Made by a program: the position numbers and the translations under genes. A DNA stretch of 64,000 nt from RGIG4079 sp045531405 (lineage in GTDB: Bacteria > Bacteroidota > Bacteroidia > Bacteroidales > Muribaculaceae): contig JAZSDX010000050.1 of assembly GCA_045531405.1 (NCBI GenBank), positions 56,281-120,280 on the forward strand. Direction: 5' to 3'. Within the stretch, counting starts at the first letter, position 1, and every line of letters starts with the position of its first letter. Below the pieces are notes generated by a model. The model searched no databases and was not told where the DNA came from. It worked only from the letters and a program-made list of their open reading frames with translations. Below, piece by piece: positions 10,110-19,453 of the stretch.

Positions 10110-10532
10110 ATGAAAACTATTCAACTTTCAACAATTAACGATATTGACAAAGCCGCCCATGAATTTATCGCACAAATGGGCGATGAAACTGTATATGCAT
10201 TCAATGGAGAAATGGGTGCTGGGAAAACTACATTTATCAATGCTTTGTGTAAAGCTCTCGGCGTTGAAGATGACACTACCAATTCTCCATCTTTTTCAAT
10301 TATCAATGAATATCGTAGCGACACAACTGCCGAACTCATTTACCACTTCGATCTCTATCGTCTCGAATCGCTCGAAGAGGCTTTTGATATAGGTATTGAG
10401 GACTATTTTGATTCAGGAGCGTTGTGCTTTCTTGAGTGGCCCGAACGCATCGAAGATATTCTTCCAAACGACACTGTAAGAGTTAATATTATCGTCAATG
10501 ACGATGACTCTCGCACTATTACTATCGAGTAA
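10110..10532 (+). CDS. tsaE: tRNA threonylcarbamoyladenosine biosynthesis ATPase TsaE
   Basis: Small P-loop ATPase that works with TsaB and TsaD to place threonylcarbamoyl on A37 of ANN-reading tRNAs. Walker A is GEMGAGKTT (~32-40). The family segments FDLYRL and DSGALCFLEWPERI follow at ~85-118. At 140 residues it is full length. It starts 12 bases after porX and ends 8 bases before the biotin ligase, so it is probably in one transcript with both. Confidence 0.93.
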   Translation: MKTIQLSTINDIDKAAHEFIAQMGDETVYAFNGEMGAGKTTFINALCKALGVEDDTTNSPSFSIINEYRSDTTAELIYHFDLYRLESLEEAFDIGIEDYFDSGALCFLEWPERIEDILPNDTVRVNIIVNDDDSRTITIE

Positions 10533-10540
10533 GACTTATA

Positions 10541-11287
10541 GTGAGAACTAAGCTTTCTATAATAAAACTTGACGAGGTAAATTCAACAAACACATATCTC
10601 TCAAGTTGCGCAATGGAGTTGCCACATGCAACAATTGTTGCGACCTATTGTCAAACAGCAGGTCGTGGGCAGCGTGGCAATTCATGGGAATCAGAGCCAA
10701 ATAAAAACATCTCCTTTTCAATACTATTGCGTCCCAATAACATTATAGCTCGCCAACAATTCTTTATTTCAGAAGCAGTGAGTGTAGCTATCGTCAACAC
10801 ATTAAACCGGTATATCTCAAATCATCGCGTCGCAATAAAATGGCCCAACGACATTTATGTTGACGACCTTAAAATTTGTGGCATTCTCATTGAAAACACA
10901 CTTTGTGGCAGTAACATTTCGCAATCAATCGTGGGCGTGGGTATAAATGTCAACCAACGCAAATTTTTATCCGATGCACCCAACCCCATTTCTATTATTC
11001 ATTACACCAACGCTGAAATTTCGCTCGACGACATTCTTTGTGAGGTTACCGAAGAAATCCTTGCAATTGTTAACCACTACGACACAACGCAAGAATTTGA
11101 TATTCTACATAAAGAATATTGCGAAAATTTGTGGCGTAATAATGGCTATTATCCCTATACAACACCTAATGGAGAACAATTTGATGCACGCATTGAAAAT
11201 GTAGCCCCCGATGGCACTCTCACCCTTTGCGACACACAAAACACCTCACGCTCTTTCGCATTCAAAGAAGTCCAAGCAATATTATAA
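10541..11287 (+). CDS. birA: Biotin-[acetyl-CoA-carboxylase] ligase (monofunctional BirA)
   Basis: Attaches biotin to biotin carboxyl carrier protein through biotinyl-AMP. The catalytic GRGQRGNSWESEP motif is at ~43-55 and KWPNDIYVDDLKICGIL at ~100-116; a short C-terminal SH3-like part follows. At 248 residues it lacks the N-terminal DNA-binding domain, so it is a ligase only. The start is GTG 10541, eight bases after the tsaE stop; no in-frame ATG lies before the conserved SerThrAsn segment VNSTNTYL. Confidence 0.93.
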   Translation: MRTKLSIIKLDEVNSTNTYLSSCAMELPHATIVATYCQTAGRGQRGNSWESEPNKNISFSILLRPNNIIARQQFFISEAVSVAIVNTLNRYISNHRVAIKWPNDIYVDDLKICGILIENTLCGSNISQSIVGVGINVNQRKFLSDAPNPISIIHYTNAEISLDDILCEVTEEILAIVNHYDTTQEFDILHKEYCENLWRNNGYYPYTTPNGEQFDARIENVAPDGTLTLCDTQNTSRSFAFKEVQAIL

Positions 11288-11388
11288 CGAGGAAGCTATA
11301 ACTACTAATTCGGCCTTTGTATTTGTTAGCTAAATGCTAATTCGTGTCAAAAACCACTGATATGCCAACTTTTTACAAAATAAATCAT

Positions 11389-11396
11389 TATATTTG
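11389..11396 (+). promoter_or_regulatory. -7 box TATATTTG before the DUF456 gene
   Basis: TATATTTG fits TAnnTTTG and lies 18 bases before the ATG at 11415, giving a very short leader. The -33 side shows only a T-rich run. Confidence 0.5.
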
Positions 11397-11414
11397 TAAA
11401 ATAGATTATAATTC

Positions 11415-11915
11415 ATGTCAATACTTTGCCTCATAATTGGAATCGTTTTAATGGTAGGTGCTGTTTTTTTTACATTTCGCCCCATCATTCCATCGGTATT
11501 ACTATCTTATGCGGCAATGTGGGTTTTAAGTTCCAACAATCACATATTCATAAGCAGTCACAATCTGCTATTTTGGGGTATCGCAACAATGTTTGTACTA
11601 CTCATAACTATGGCACAATCTCCATCCAATCATAACACCCATGAATTAGGATATATTGGCGTTGGCACATTATCGGGGTCCTTAGTAGGCATGGTTGTAT
11701 CTCATGCCGGCATTATAATTGGAGCAGCCATAGGTGCATTTATGGGATTATTGGCTTTTTGTCGCACACCAAATGGCAAAAACATATCTTTCCCTTCTCG
11801 TGTATTTATTAGCCAATTGGCATCAAAGGGATTACCAACAATTGTAACGATGAGTATATTTGCAACAATCTTGGAAAAACTTTTAACATCATATAACGAT
11901 CTCTCACTCACTTAA
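11415..11915 (+). CDS. DUF456-like small integral membrane protein
   Basis: Very hydrophobic 166-residue protein with about four to five membrane segments. The segment GTLSGSLVGMVVSHAGIIIGAAIGAFMG is split by glycine zippers, the hallmark of DUF456 proteins. No catalytic residues are visible and the function is unknown. It has its own promoter-like box and is followed after 14 bases by a DUF4919 gene. Confidence 0.7.
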   Translation: MSILCLIIGIVLMVGAVFFTFRPIIPSVLLSYAAMWVLSSNNHIFISSHNLLFWGIATMFVLLITMAQSPSNHNTHELGYIGVGTLSGSLVGMVVSHAGIIIGAAIGAFMGLLAFCRTPNGKNISFPSRVFISQLASKGLPTIVTMSIFATILEKLLTSYNDLSLT

Positions 11916-11929
11916 CGATATATTCCATT

Positions 11930-12619
11930 ATGAAACTTTCTCATTATTTATTTATCATAATAATTTCAGTATTTTGCATCTCGACATCTGCTCAAACACC
12001 TACTCGTGATCAATCGCCAGATATCGAAAAAATTCGCGATTTTGCCGATTCACGCAAATATAACAAACTAATGAAACGATATGAGAAAAACGACCCGACA
12101 ATGAGTGTAAGCGAATATCGTCAACTATACTATGGATATGTTTTTCAACCCGGATATAAACCATATCAAAAAAACGATCATTCTCGTTCGATATCAACGT
12201 TATATTACAAAGAACATCTATCACGCATGGAATGTGATTCCATCATAAAATATGCCGAGATGTCTCTTAAAGACGACCCTTTCAATCTTCAACAAATGAA
12301 CTATCTTATATATGCCTATAAAACAAAGAAAAAACACCACTTAGCTCACCATTGGCAAACTCGACTAAACAATGTGCTCAGAGCTATTCTATCAACAGGT
12401 TCGGGCAATTCAAAAGAGACAGCATGGCATGTTATCAATATCGGTCACGAATATGCACTAATTAATTTCATGAGCCCTTACTACATCGTTGACCGACAAG
12501 AATTTATACAACCTCACTATGACCACATTATTCTAAAGCATATCTCCGACCAACTACCTTCAGGGTTTTATTTCAATATCAAATACATGCTTGACGATTT
12601 TGACCGTTCAAGCAAATAA
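11930..12619 (+). CDS. DUF4919 exported protein
   Basis: A signal peptide (residues ~1-21, ending ISTSAQ) is followed by PDIEKIRDFADSRKYNKLMKRY and LYYGYVFQPGYKPY, the opening of the Bacteroidota family DUF4919. At 229 residues it is the usual length. It is likely periplasmic. It has a helical, TPR-like feel (PFNLQQMNYLIYAYK) but no known activity. It converges with the minus-strand DUF2851 gene, ending 8 bases from it, with no clear terminator between. Confidence 0.75.
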   Translation: MKLSHYLFIIIISVFCISTSAQTPTRDQSPDIEKIRDFADSRKYNKLMKRYEKNDPTMSVSEYRQLYYGYVFQPGYKPYQKNDHSRSISTLYYKEHLSRMECDSIIKYAEMSLKDDPFNLQQMNYLIYAYKTKKKHHLAHHWQTRLNNVLRAILSTGSGNSKETAWHVINIGHEYALINFMSPYYIVDRQEFIQPHYDHIILKHISDQLPSGFYFNIKYMLDDFDRSSK

Positions 12620-12627
12620 AAGGAATA

Positions 12628-13908
12628 CTATTTTTTGAGAGCATGTTTTGCAAGCATGCGATGTCCGATGCGACAATATAGACATTTACGAGTTTCGCAA
12701 TATTTACGTCGTAACTCTATTAATGCTTGAGAAGAAAATGCATCTTTACATTCTATCCCTGCACGAGTAAATAATTCTACAATTGAATTGCGCTCGGGTT
12801 TTAATGATTGCAATATTTCAACGGCTCGATTACACGCATTATCATCTCCTCGAAGCTTACCATAAGCATATATCATAGGCACTACTGCATTTATAATCAA
12901 TATTGAGATAGAACTATCGCTCAATCCTCGAGTTCCACCACCCATTGCGCCAAACGAGCTTCGTCTTGACCAATATCCCGATAGTTCAACATTAAACAAC
13001 GACATTACATCATCTACACTCTTAGCTGTCATCATCTTTGCCGCATAGCCAAATCCTCCTTCAATCATGGCTGCGAGAACTGCAATGCGTCGATGCGGAA
13101 AATTTTGCGGACGCATTCTCGCCATTTTCCAACATAGTGATAATGGCTGTTTGAGTCCAAATTTTTGTAAATAAAATTGATATTCGGTCTTTAATGTTGC
13201 CACATAACTATCATCATTAGGCGCATTTTCAAGCAACCCCGACTGTCCAAACAGCATTGATTCAATAGCTGTTAATGAATCACTATGTTTAGTCAAGATT
13301 TTTAGAGGTGTAGCAAGAGCTAATCGTTCAAATGCATCACTATTAATTCCAAACCCAAGGCTTCGAGCCAGCAATACATAACACACCTCATTCCAATCTC
13401 CCGAGAATCGATTTAGCAATAATTCTATTCGTTCTACCTTTGAATATAATCGTTCATATCCAAGTGTTGATATCAAATCAGTAAGATATATTGATGGCAA
13501 TGAAGCTATTTCTTGAGCACATGGCAACTCACTCGTTGCACTATTTACCAATTTCATATATTGCTCACTAAATTGTGCCGAACATGGCATACATAATTGA
13601 GGGATTATCTCTCCATTACTTCGTTTTACCGAGATATCATCTTTTTCTACTACATGAAGTATTACATTATCATAAGATTTATCTACATCATGATGATGAC
13701 GATACCAATCACTTGCCCTCACATGTATTTCGATATTCCCAACCCACATTTCGCCATCAATTTTCACTTTTGCATTAAAAAAATCAGGACCGGCATCAGT
13801 ATTTAATCGACCTGGATCTATAACCTGAATTTTACGTCCGTCAACAGTAAACATTGATTGAGGCATCCACAAACGATGTTGCCACACATACTGCATCAAT
13901 TTTTCCAT
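12628..13908 (-). CDS. DUF2851 family protein
   Basis: A 426-residue cytoplasmic protein of the DUF2851 family, widespread in Bacteroidota. Family segments seen: QHRLWMPQSMFTVDGRKIQVIDPG, DAGPDFFNAKVKIDG, WVGNIEIHVRASDWYRHHHD, and the C-terminal Cys-x8-Cys-x2-Cys pattern near CKDAF...CETRKCLYCRIGHRML, which could bind a metal. The N-terminal Asp/Glu/His-rich core resembles a nuclease-like fold, but no activity is established. ATG at 13908 fits the family start MEKLMQYVWQHRL. Confidence 0.8.
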   Translation of the reverse strand: MEKLMQYVWQHRLWMPQSMFTVDGRKIQVIDPGRLNTDAGPDFFNAKVKIDGEMWVGNIEIHVRASDWYRHHHDVDKSYDNVILHVVEKDDISVKRSNGEIIPQLCMPCSAQFSEQYMKLVNSATSELPCAQEIASLPSIYLTDLISTLGYERLYSKVERIELLLNRFSGDWNEVCYVLLARSLGFGINSDAFERLALATPLKILTKHSDSLTAIESMLFGQSGLLENAPNDDSYVATLKTEYQFYLQKFGLKQPLSLCWKMARMRPQNFPHRRIAVLAAMIEGGFGYAAKMMTAKSVDDVMSLFNVELSGYWSRRSSFGAMGGGTRGLSDSSISILIINAVVPMIYAYGKLRGDDNACNRAVEILQSLKPERNSIVELFTRAGIECKDAFSSQALIELRRKYCETRKCLYCRIGHRMLAKHALKK

Positions 13909-14103
13909 ATCAATGAGGGGTGTTTCGGTATTTTCATTTCTACAAACTTACATAAAAAGAATTGTCGAAACAACAATTACATGATTTTTTCATAAATTCG
14001 CACCTTAATAAGTATATTTAGACATTCATTATAACATAACCACAAATAAATGTCATATTATAAAAATACCTATTGTTTTTTAGGTTATTTGCAATCAATT
14101 ACC

Positions 14104-14111
14104 TAATTTTG
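14104..14111 (+). promoter_or_regulatory. -7 box TAATTTTG before 14139
   Basis: TAATTTTG lies 27 bases before ATG 14139 and probably drives the two small genes 14139-14880. The -33 element is unclear. Confidence 0.5.
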
Positions 14112-14138
14112 CGATATAATTATTGATCTTAATCAACA

Positions 14139-14429
14139 ATGAGTGAATCAATCATAAATGACAAATCCACAACATCTATCCCTAATAAAAATAGGGATAT
14201 CATGGGAATTATTGGCTTTATAGCCGGTATTGTAGCTTGGATAATACTTTCTCGTTTCCAAATATGTAGCATCACACTTGCTATAGTAGGATTAATATTA
14301 TCTATTATAGGATTAAAAGGTCGCTTTCGTAATATTGCAATAGTAGGCATCATTACTTCGGGAGTATTGCTCCTTGTTGTAGGTATCATGTGGGCTATAT
14401 TTTTCTATTTATTTCAATCTATCGAATAA
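14139..14429 (+). CDS. Small DUF4190-like membrane protein
   Basis: A 96-residue protein with a polar N-terminus (MSESIINDKSTTS) and two to three hydrophobic helices separated by SRFQICS and GLKGRFRN, the layout of DUF4190-type proteins. No catalytic motif. It lies 16 bases before the exported protein 14446 and is likely in the same transcript. Function unknown. Confidence 0.65.
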   Translation: MSESIINDKSTTSIPNKNRDIMGIIGFIAGIVAWIILSRFQICSITLAIVGLILSIIGLKGRFRNIAIVGIITSGVLLLVVGIMWAIFFYLFQSIE

Positions 14430-14445
14430 CTAAATTTTATAAAAT

Positions 14446-14880
14446 ATGAAAATCAAATCATTATTCATTGCAATTGTAGCTATAATCACTTTTGTAACTA
14501 CAACAAACGCGCAAACAGCAAAGGAAGTGCAAGAAACAATTGCAAAAATGGAAAGCAAATCGGCACTTTGCAATAAAGGTCCCGAAGCATTCAAAACATT
14601 TATTGCTCAGTTTTCTACCGATGAAGATTTTATGAACTCTCGCATCAAACTTAGTGAAGCCCAACGCACAGAATTTGCAAGTCTTCTTATTCCCTCAAAT
14701 TTTACAGCCAAAGAACCTTTTGCTAAAGACGATGATATGTATTATCAATCTTGGGGCGAACTACAATATCAAAAAACCTATCTTGATTGTGGTTGGGTCG
14801 ATTCTTATATAACCCATACATTCCAATTTGAACGGATTAACGGCAAATGGTATCTTTATAAAGTTATCGCTGACGAATAA
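14446..14880 (+). CDS. Exported DUF4348-like protein
   Basis: 144 residues with a clear signal peptide (to TNAQ, ~1-22). The mature part has a FIAQFSTDEDFMNSRI segment and a C-terminal FQFERINGKWYLYKV strand typical of NTF2-like/DUF4348 periplasmic proteins of Bacteroidota. The DUF4348 placement is from pattern memory, so it is tentative. It ends at a strong two-way terminator. Confidence 0.6.
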   Translation: MKIKSLFIAIVAIITFVTTTNAQTAKEVQETIAKMESKSALCNKGPEAFKTFIAQFSTDEDFMNSRIKLSEAQRTEFASLLIPSNFTAKEPFAKDDDMYYQSWGELQYQKTYLDCGWVDSYITHTFQFERINGKWYLYKVIADE

Positions 14881-14902
14881 CTCGAATATCTTTTCTCTAT
14901 AT

Positions 14903-14941
14903 AAAGACAGCGAGTGAAACATTGTTCCACTCGCTGTCTTT
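14903..14941. terminator. Bidirectional terminator between 14880 and araC-type gene
   Basis: A perfect 14-base-pair stem, AAAGACAGCGAGTG against CACTCGCTGTCTTT, with A-rich and T-rich flanks. It serves the converging genes on both sides. Confidence 0.85.
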
Positions 14942-14975
14942 ATTATTTAACCAAGCAAAATGTATCTTTTTGTTT

Positions 14976-15890
14976 CTATGATTTTTGAAATTGAGATGGT
15001 GACATCCCGGTGAGATGTTTAAAATATTTCCCAAACGATGATTGATTAGTAAAATTCAAATCATATGCTACTTGTTGAATATTTTTTCCAGAATATCGTA
15101 AAAGATTTTTTGCTTCAAGAATCACACATTCATCAATCCAATCAGCAGCTGAGCGTCCTGTCATTTCCTTTATTATTAACGACAAATATTTGGGAGATAT
15201 AAATAGTTTATCGGCATAAAAGCCCACCGATCGTTCTTGTCGATAATGAGTGTGCACAAGGTGCATAAATTCTCTCACATAATTGGTGCGACGAGAAATA
15301 GGACGATCCTCAATTGACTCTTGTGGAGCGCGCTTTGCCACAAACTGAAACATCTGATAAATCAACGACGCAATAATATTACGAGAAATACTTTTAATAT
15401 ATAGGTCATCTTGATTTTTTGTAGTGTTATAATGCAATAACTCCATATACTTTTGTAGCAATTCCGACTCTGTTTGCTCAAGTTGCAATATTGATGGGCG
15501 ATCACTTTTTATTGATGCCACTCGCCCAAAATTGTTCACAATATTGATATCTATATTTATATCACGAAGAAATTGAGGCGACATAAATATAAAATAGGCT
15601 TCAAAGTTTGAAATATTATTCTGAGCTGAAGATATAATTTTATCAGGGCCCAAACTCAACAACGAATCTTGTTGTATAACTACTTTTTCAAGATTAATTT
15701 CAACCTCCAATTGTCCCTTTAAGCAAAGGACAAACAACATTCCTTCAAATCTTATTGGGGAAGAGAAATACTCCATCACACTATCTCCGGGGACAAAGTG
15801 CGAAAACATATAATCTTCTTCATATTTGCTATAATCTATTGAAAACCGTTTTATTCCACTTATTTGCGTAATTTGTATAGAGTGCTCCAT
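14976..15890 (-). CDS. AraC-family transcriptional regulator
   Basis: A 304-residue regulator: N-terminal cupin-like sensor domain (~25-170) and C-terminal double helix-turn-helix (~205-304) with the family ending AYDLNFTNQSSFGKYFKHLTGMSPSQF. The frame is open to 15914, but a -7 box lies inside that extension, so ATG 15888-15890 (MEHSIQITQISG) is the likely start. No obvious target operon is adjacent: downstream is a terminator, upstream the suf operon end. The ligand is unknown. Confidence 0.88.
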   Translation of the reverse strand: MEHSIQITQISGIKRFSIDYSKYEEDYMFSHFVPGDSVMEYFSSPIRFEGMLFVLCLKGQLEVEINLEKVVIQQDSLLSLGPDKIISSAQNNISNFEAYFIFMSPQFLRDINIDINIVNNFGRVASIKSDRPSILQLEQTESELLQKYMELLHYNTTKNQDDLYIKSISRNIIASLIYQMFQFVAKRAPQESIEDRPISRRTNYVREFMHLVHTHYRQERSVGFYADKLFISPKYLSLIIKEMTGRSAADWIDECVILEAKNLLRYSGKNIQQVAYDLNFTNQSSFGKYFKHLTGMSPSQFQKS

Positions 15891-15911
15891 CTTTGTATGT
15901 TTTTTACAACG

Positions 15912-15919
15912 CAAAGATA
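15912..15919 (-). promoter_or_regulatory. -7 box TATCTTTG for the AraC-family gene
   Basis: Minus-strand TATCTTTG, a full match to TAnnTTTG, 22 bases before ATG 15890. It lies inside the longer reading frame and rules out the upstream start. Confidence 0.6.
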
Positions 15920-16033
15920 ATCACTTTTTACCAATAAATAATCCTAAATATTGTAATAATATCCAATTATTCCAATTTATTGGCAAAATAGTTTACTAAT
16001 CCAACAAATAGAAAAACTTCAACGAAATATTTA

Positions 16034-17257
16034 CTATCCAAGCATTGCCGACACCCTTTTCAACGCTGCAACGAATAAATCAACATCTTCTTTTGTATTA
16101 TATGCAGCAAACGACACCCTTACCGTTCCCTCAATGCCTAAAGACTGCATTAATGGCTGTGCACAATGATGCCCGGTGCGCACTTCCACGCCTAATTTAT
16201 CAAGCAACATACCAAGGTCATAATGATGCTCGGTTCCTATTAAAAATGATATAACCCCACTTTTCTGAGGCGCAGTGCCATAAATGCTCATTCCCGAAAT
16301 TTCTTGCATTTGCGTGGTAGCATATTCAAGCAATTCATGTTCATGTGTTGCAATTTGTCCGATTCCATAATGCTGCATAAACTCAATAGCTTTCTTAAAT
16401 GCCGCGATTCCCACAAAATCAGGAGTTCCGGCCTCAAACTTGAATGGTAGTTCAGCATATGTCGTTTTCTTAAAACTTACAGTGCCTATCATCTCTCCAC
16501 CACCTTGATATGGAGGCATCATTTTTAGCAAATTATATTTCCCATATAATACACCAACCCCCGTAGGACCATACATTTTATGTGCCGAAAAAACATAAAA
16601 ATCGGCATCAAGGTCTTGAACATCAACCTTAATATGCGACACGGCTTGCGCTCCATCTACAAGAACCGGAACGTTATATTGATGAGCTTCTTTTATTATT
16701 TCCTTAATTGGATTTACCGTTCCCAATACATTCGACACATGACACACTGCAACTAATCGAGTGCGCTCATTAAACAATGAGCGATAGGCTTCCAAATCAA
16801 GTGTTCCATCCTTCTTGATTGGAACCACTCTCAATATTATACGTTTTCTATGCCCTAATAGTTGCCACGGCACAATATTGGCATGATGTTCCATCGTCGT
16901 AACGATTATTTCATCACCATTTTCAAGCAAATCACCATAAGATGACGCAACAAGATTTATCGCTTCGGTTGTTCCTTTTGTGAATATTATTTCTTGCGTT
17001 GATTTGGCATTGATAAATTCTCTCACCTTTTCGCGTGTAGCCTCCTGCAAATCAGTTGCTTCTTGCGATAACGTATGTACTCCACGATGCACATTAGCCT
17101 TACACGTTGCATACACTCGGTTTATCTCATCAACAACACGTTGAGGAGTAAAAGATGTCGCAGCGCTGTCAAGATATACCATTGGTTTATCCCACACCTT
17201 GCGATTAAGTATCGGAAATTCGCCTCGTAATTGCGTCAAATCAAAACCATTCTCCAT
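16034..17257 (-). CDS. sufS: SufS cysteine desulfurase
   Basis: Group II PLP cysteine desulfurase that takes sulfur from cysteine and passes it to the SufBCD scaffold. The PLP lysine is in SAHKMYGP (~228), and the active-site Cys365 is in RTGHHCAQPLM. At 407 residues it is full length. It is the last gene of the suf operon, 13 bases after sufD. No SufE or SufU follows, so the sulfur acceptor must be coded elsewhere or not be used. Confidence 0.96.
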   Translation of the reverse strand: MENGFDLTQLRGEFPILNRKVWDKPMVYLDSAATSFTPQRVVDEINRVYATCKANVHRGVHTLSQEATDLQEATREKVREFINAKSTQEIIFTKGTTEAINLVASSYGDLLENGDEIIVTTMEHHANIVPWQLLGHRKRIILRVVPIKKDGTLDLEAYRSLFNERTRLVAVCHVSNVLGTVNPIKEIIKEAHQYNVPVLVDGAQAVSHIKVDVQDLDADFYVFSAHKMYGPTGVGVLYGKYNLLKMMPPYQGGGEMIGTVSFKKTTYAELPFKFEAGTPDFVGIAAFKKAIEFMQHYGIGQIATHEHELLEYATTQMQEISGMSIYGTAPQKSGVISFLIGTEHHYDLGMLLDKLGVEVRTGHHCAQPLMQSLGIEGTVRVSFAAYNTKEDVDLFVAALKRVSAMLG

Positions 17258-17270
17258 TACACTATTCTTT

Positions 17271-18635
17271 TTAAGAATCGGCCTTTACATCTCGACAAGT
17301 TGCGCTACAATCGCCACAAGTAACCTGTTGACCATAGAAACGTTTCTCTACCAAATGACGTAATCGATCACGCAACCCATCCATTTTCACCATATCAATC
17401 ACATCAACCATAAATGCTTGCATCAACATAGTACGAGCTTCTTGCTCAGGAATACCACGTGAACGCATATAAAACAACGCATCAGCATCAAGTTGCCCGG
17501 TAGTTGCGCCATGGCTACATTTTACATCATCGTTATATATCTCAAGTTGAGGTTTAGTGTGCATGCGCGCCTGTTTTGAAGCCAAAAGGTTTCTATTACT
17601 TTGATATGCTTCAGTAAATTGCGCTCCAGGAGCTACATATATTGCACCTTCAAATGCCCCGGTCGATTCTTCATCAAGAACATACTTAAACAACTGATTA
17701 CTATTACTATGCTTTGAATGATGATGTATATCGGTATAGTTGTCAATATGTTGTGTTCCCGACCCTATTGCCATTCCTCCCAAAGTCGTAGTACAATTAT
17801 CTCCTGCCAAATCAATATGATAATCATTTCGGGTTATTCCTCCGGTAAGAGTCACTCCGTTTACAAGTAATGATGAGCCTCTTTCTTGACGAGCATATAA
17901 CTGAGAATAACGAGAAGTTATATTGGAAGATTCTTCTATATCATAAATATCAAGAGACGCATTTTGTGCAACAAACGCCTCAATCACTTGGGATGAATGA
18001 TATCTATATTCACTGTTTTGGGAGTGATCACAAATTAGCAATTGAACTTTTGCTCCTTCCTCGACCACCACAACCAAACGACGCACACCCATTAAAGAAG
18101 TCGCCGAATTAAATATATTCACCAATTGAATTGGTCGTTCCATTTCTACTCCACGTGGCACATATATGAACACTCCATCTTGCACCAACATCGTATTAAG
18201 TGCAACTATAGCATTATTATTATCGGCAAGCGTGTTATAATATCGTGCTACCAACTGTGGATTTTCTTGAGCTACACGTGCCAATGAATCAATTATCACC
18301 CCTTGGGGCATCTTATTATGCAACGTTGATGAAGGAACAAACGTATCATTCACCACATAAGCCATGATTGTACTCATGTTTGGCACATCACACTTAAACG
18401 ACAATGACACATCAACAGGAATATTCACTCGATTGATATTTATGCCAAAATCATGGGCATAAATATCTTCAATCGAAATCTTTTCATATCCTTCACTCCC
18501 TTTTTTAGGTAGTTCTTTATTCTTTAACGCATTTCGAGCGTCTTGACGATAATCATTTAATACCTTTGCCGATTTATCTTCAATCACTTCTCGATGAGAG
18601 TCAAACAATTCAATATATTGAGATAACGCACTCAT
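17271..18635 (-). CDS. sufD: SufD, Fe-S cluster assembly scaffold subunit
   Basis: 454-residue SufD, partner of SufB in the SufBC2D complex. The right-handed beta-helix core covers ~130-380, with GSGTQHIDNYTDIHHHSKHSNSNQ and the HGATTGQLDADALFYMRSRGIP segment near the C-terminus that forms the SufB contact. A late CGDCSATC cluster of cysteines at the very C-terminus (~440-450) is notable and may bind metal. It sits between sufC (20 bases) and sufS. Confidence 0.95.
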   Translation of the reverse strand: MSALSQYIELFDSHREVIEDKSAKVLNDYRQDARNALKNKELPKKGSEGYEKISIEDIYAHDFGININRVNIPVDVSLSFKCDVPNMSTIMAYVVNDTFVPSSTLHNKMPQGVIIDSLARVAQENPQLVARYYNTLADNNNAIVALNTMLVQDGVFIYVPRGVEMERPIQLVNIFNSATSLMGVRRLVVVVEEGAKVQLLICDHSQNSEYRYHSSQVIEAFVAQNASLDIYDIEESSNITSRYSQLYARQERGSSLLVNGVTLTGGITRNDYHIDLAGDNCTTTLGGMAIGSGTQHIDNYTDIHHHSKHSNSNQLFKYVLDEESTGAFEGAIYVAPGAQFTEAYQSNRNLLASKQARMHTKPQLEIYNDDVKCSHGATTGQLDADALFYMRSRGIPEQEARTMLMQAFMVDVIDMVKMDGLRDRLRHLVEKRFYGQQVTCGDCSATCRDVKADS

Positions 18636-18655
18636 ATTTCACTTGTTATCAACAA

Positions 18656-19423
18656 TTATTTATTATCAATCTCTTGTTTAATCCAATCGTATCCTCGTTC
18701 TTCAAGAATTAGTGCAAGTTCCGGACCTCCAGTCTTTACGATTCGACCTTTGTATAACACATGCACAAAATCGGGTTTGATATAGTCAAGCAAACGTTGA
18801 TAGTGAGTAATTACAATTGTGGCATTTTCTGATGTTTTTAATTTATTAACCCCTCCTGCCACAATGCGCAAAGCATCAATATCAAGACCACTATCAGTTT
18901 CATCAAGAATTGACAATCGAGGTTCAAGTACTGCCATTTGGAATATCTCATTACGTTTCTTTTCTCCTCCCGAAAAGCCTTCGTTTACCGAGCGAGACGC
19001 CAACTTATTATCAAGCTCAACTACTTCTCGTTTTTGACGCATGAGTTTCAAGAAATCACTCGCCGAAAGAGGTTCTTGGTTGAAATATTTGCGCTTAGCA
19101 TTTACTGCTGCTCGCATAAAATTCACCATTGACACACCTGGAATCTCAACCGGATATTGGAAAGAGAGAAATAGTCCTTCGTGAGAACGATTCTCCGGAG
19201 ATAATTCAAGAAGATTAACTCCATGGAAATTCACTTCTCCTTCACTAACAATAAACGATGGGTCTCCGGCTAACACTGAGGATAGAGTACTTTTTCCTGC
19301 ACCATTTGGACCCATAATTGCATGCACCTCTCCGGGGCGCACTGTTAGGTTTACTCCTTTCAATATCTCTTTGCCTTCAATTCCTGCTCGGAGATTTTTC
19401 ACATCTAACAATATATTATCCAT
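18656..19423 (-). CDS. sufC: SufC ATPase
   Basis: ABC-type ATPase that drives SufBD during cluster assembly. Walker A GPNGAGKST (~38-46), signature GFSGGEKKR (~148-156), and Walker B with the altered LDETDSGLD typical of SufC (Glu then Thr-Asp instead of Glu-Pro). 255 residues. In operon with sufB (30 bases upstream) and sufD. Confidence 0.96.
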   Translation of the reverse strand: MDNILLDVKNLRAGIEGKEILKGVNLTVRPGEVHAIMGPNGAGKSTLSSVLAGDPSFIVSEGEVNFHGVNLLELSPENRSHEGLFLSFQYPVEIPGVSMVNFMRAAVNAKRKYFNQEPLSASDFLKLMRQKREVVELDNKLASRSVNEGFSGGEKKRNEIFQMAVLEPRLSILDETDSGLDIDALRIVAGGVNKLKTSENATIVITHYQRLLDYIKPDFVHVLYKGRIVKTGGPELALILEERGYDWIKQEIDNK

Positions 19424-19453
19424 ATCAATTTTTGATATTCGTTTTATTATTAA

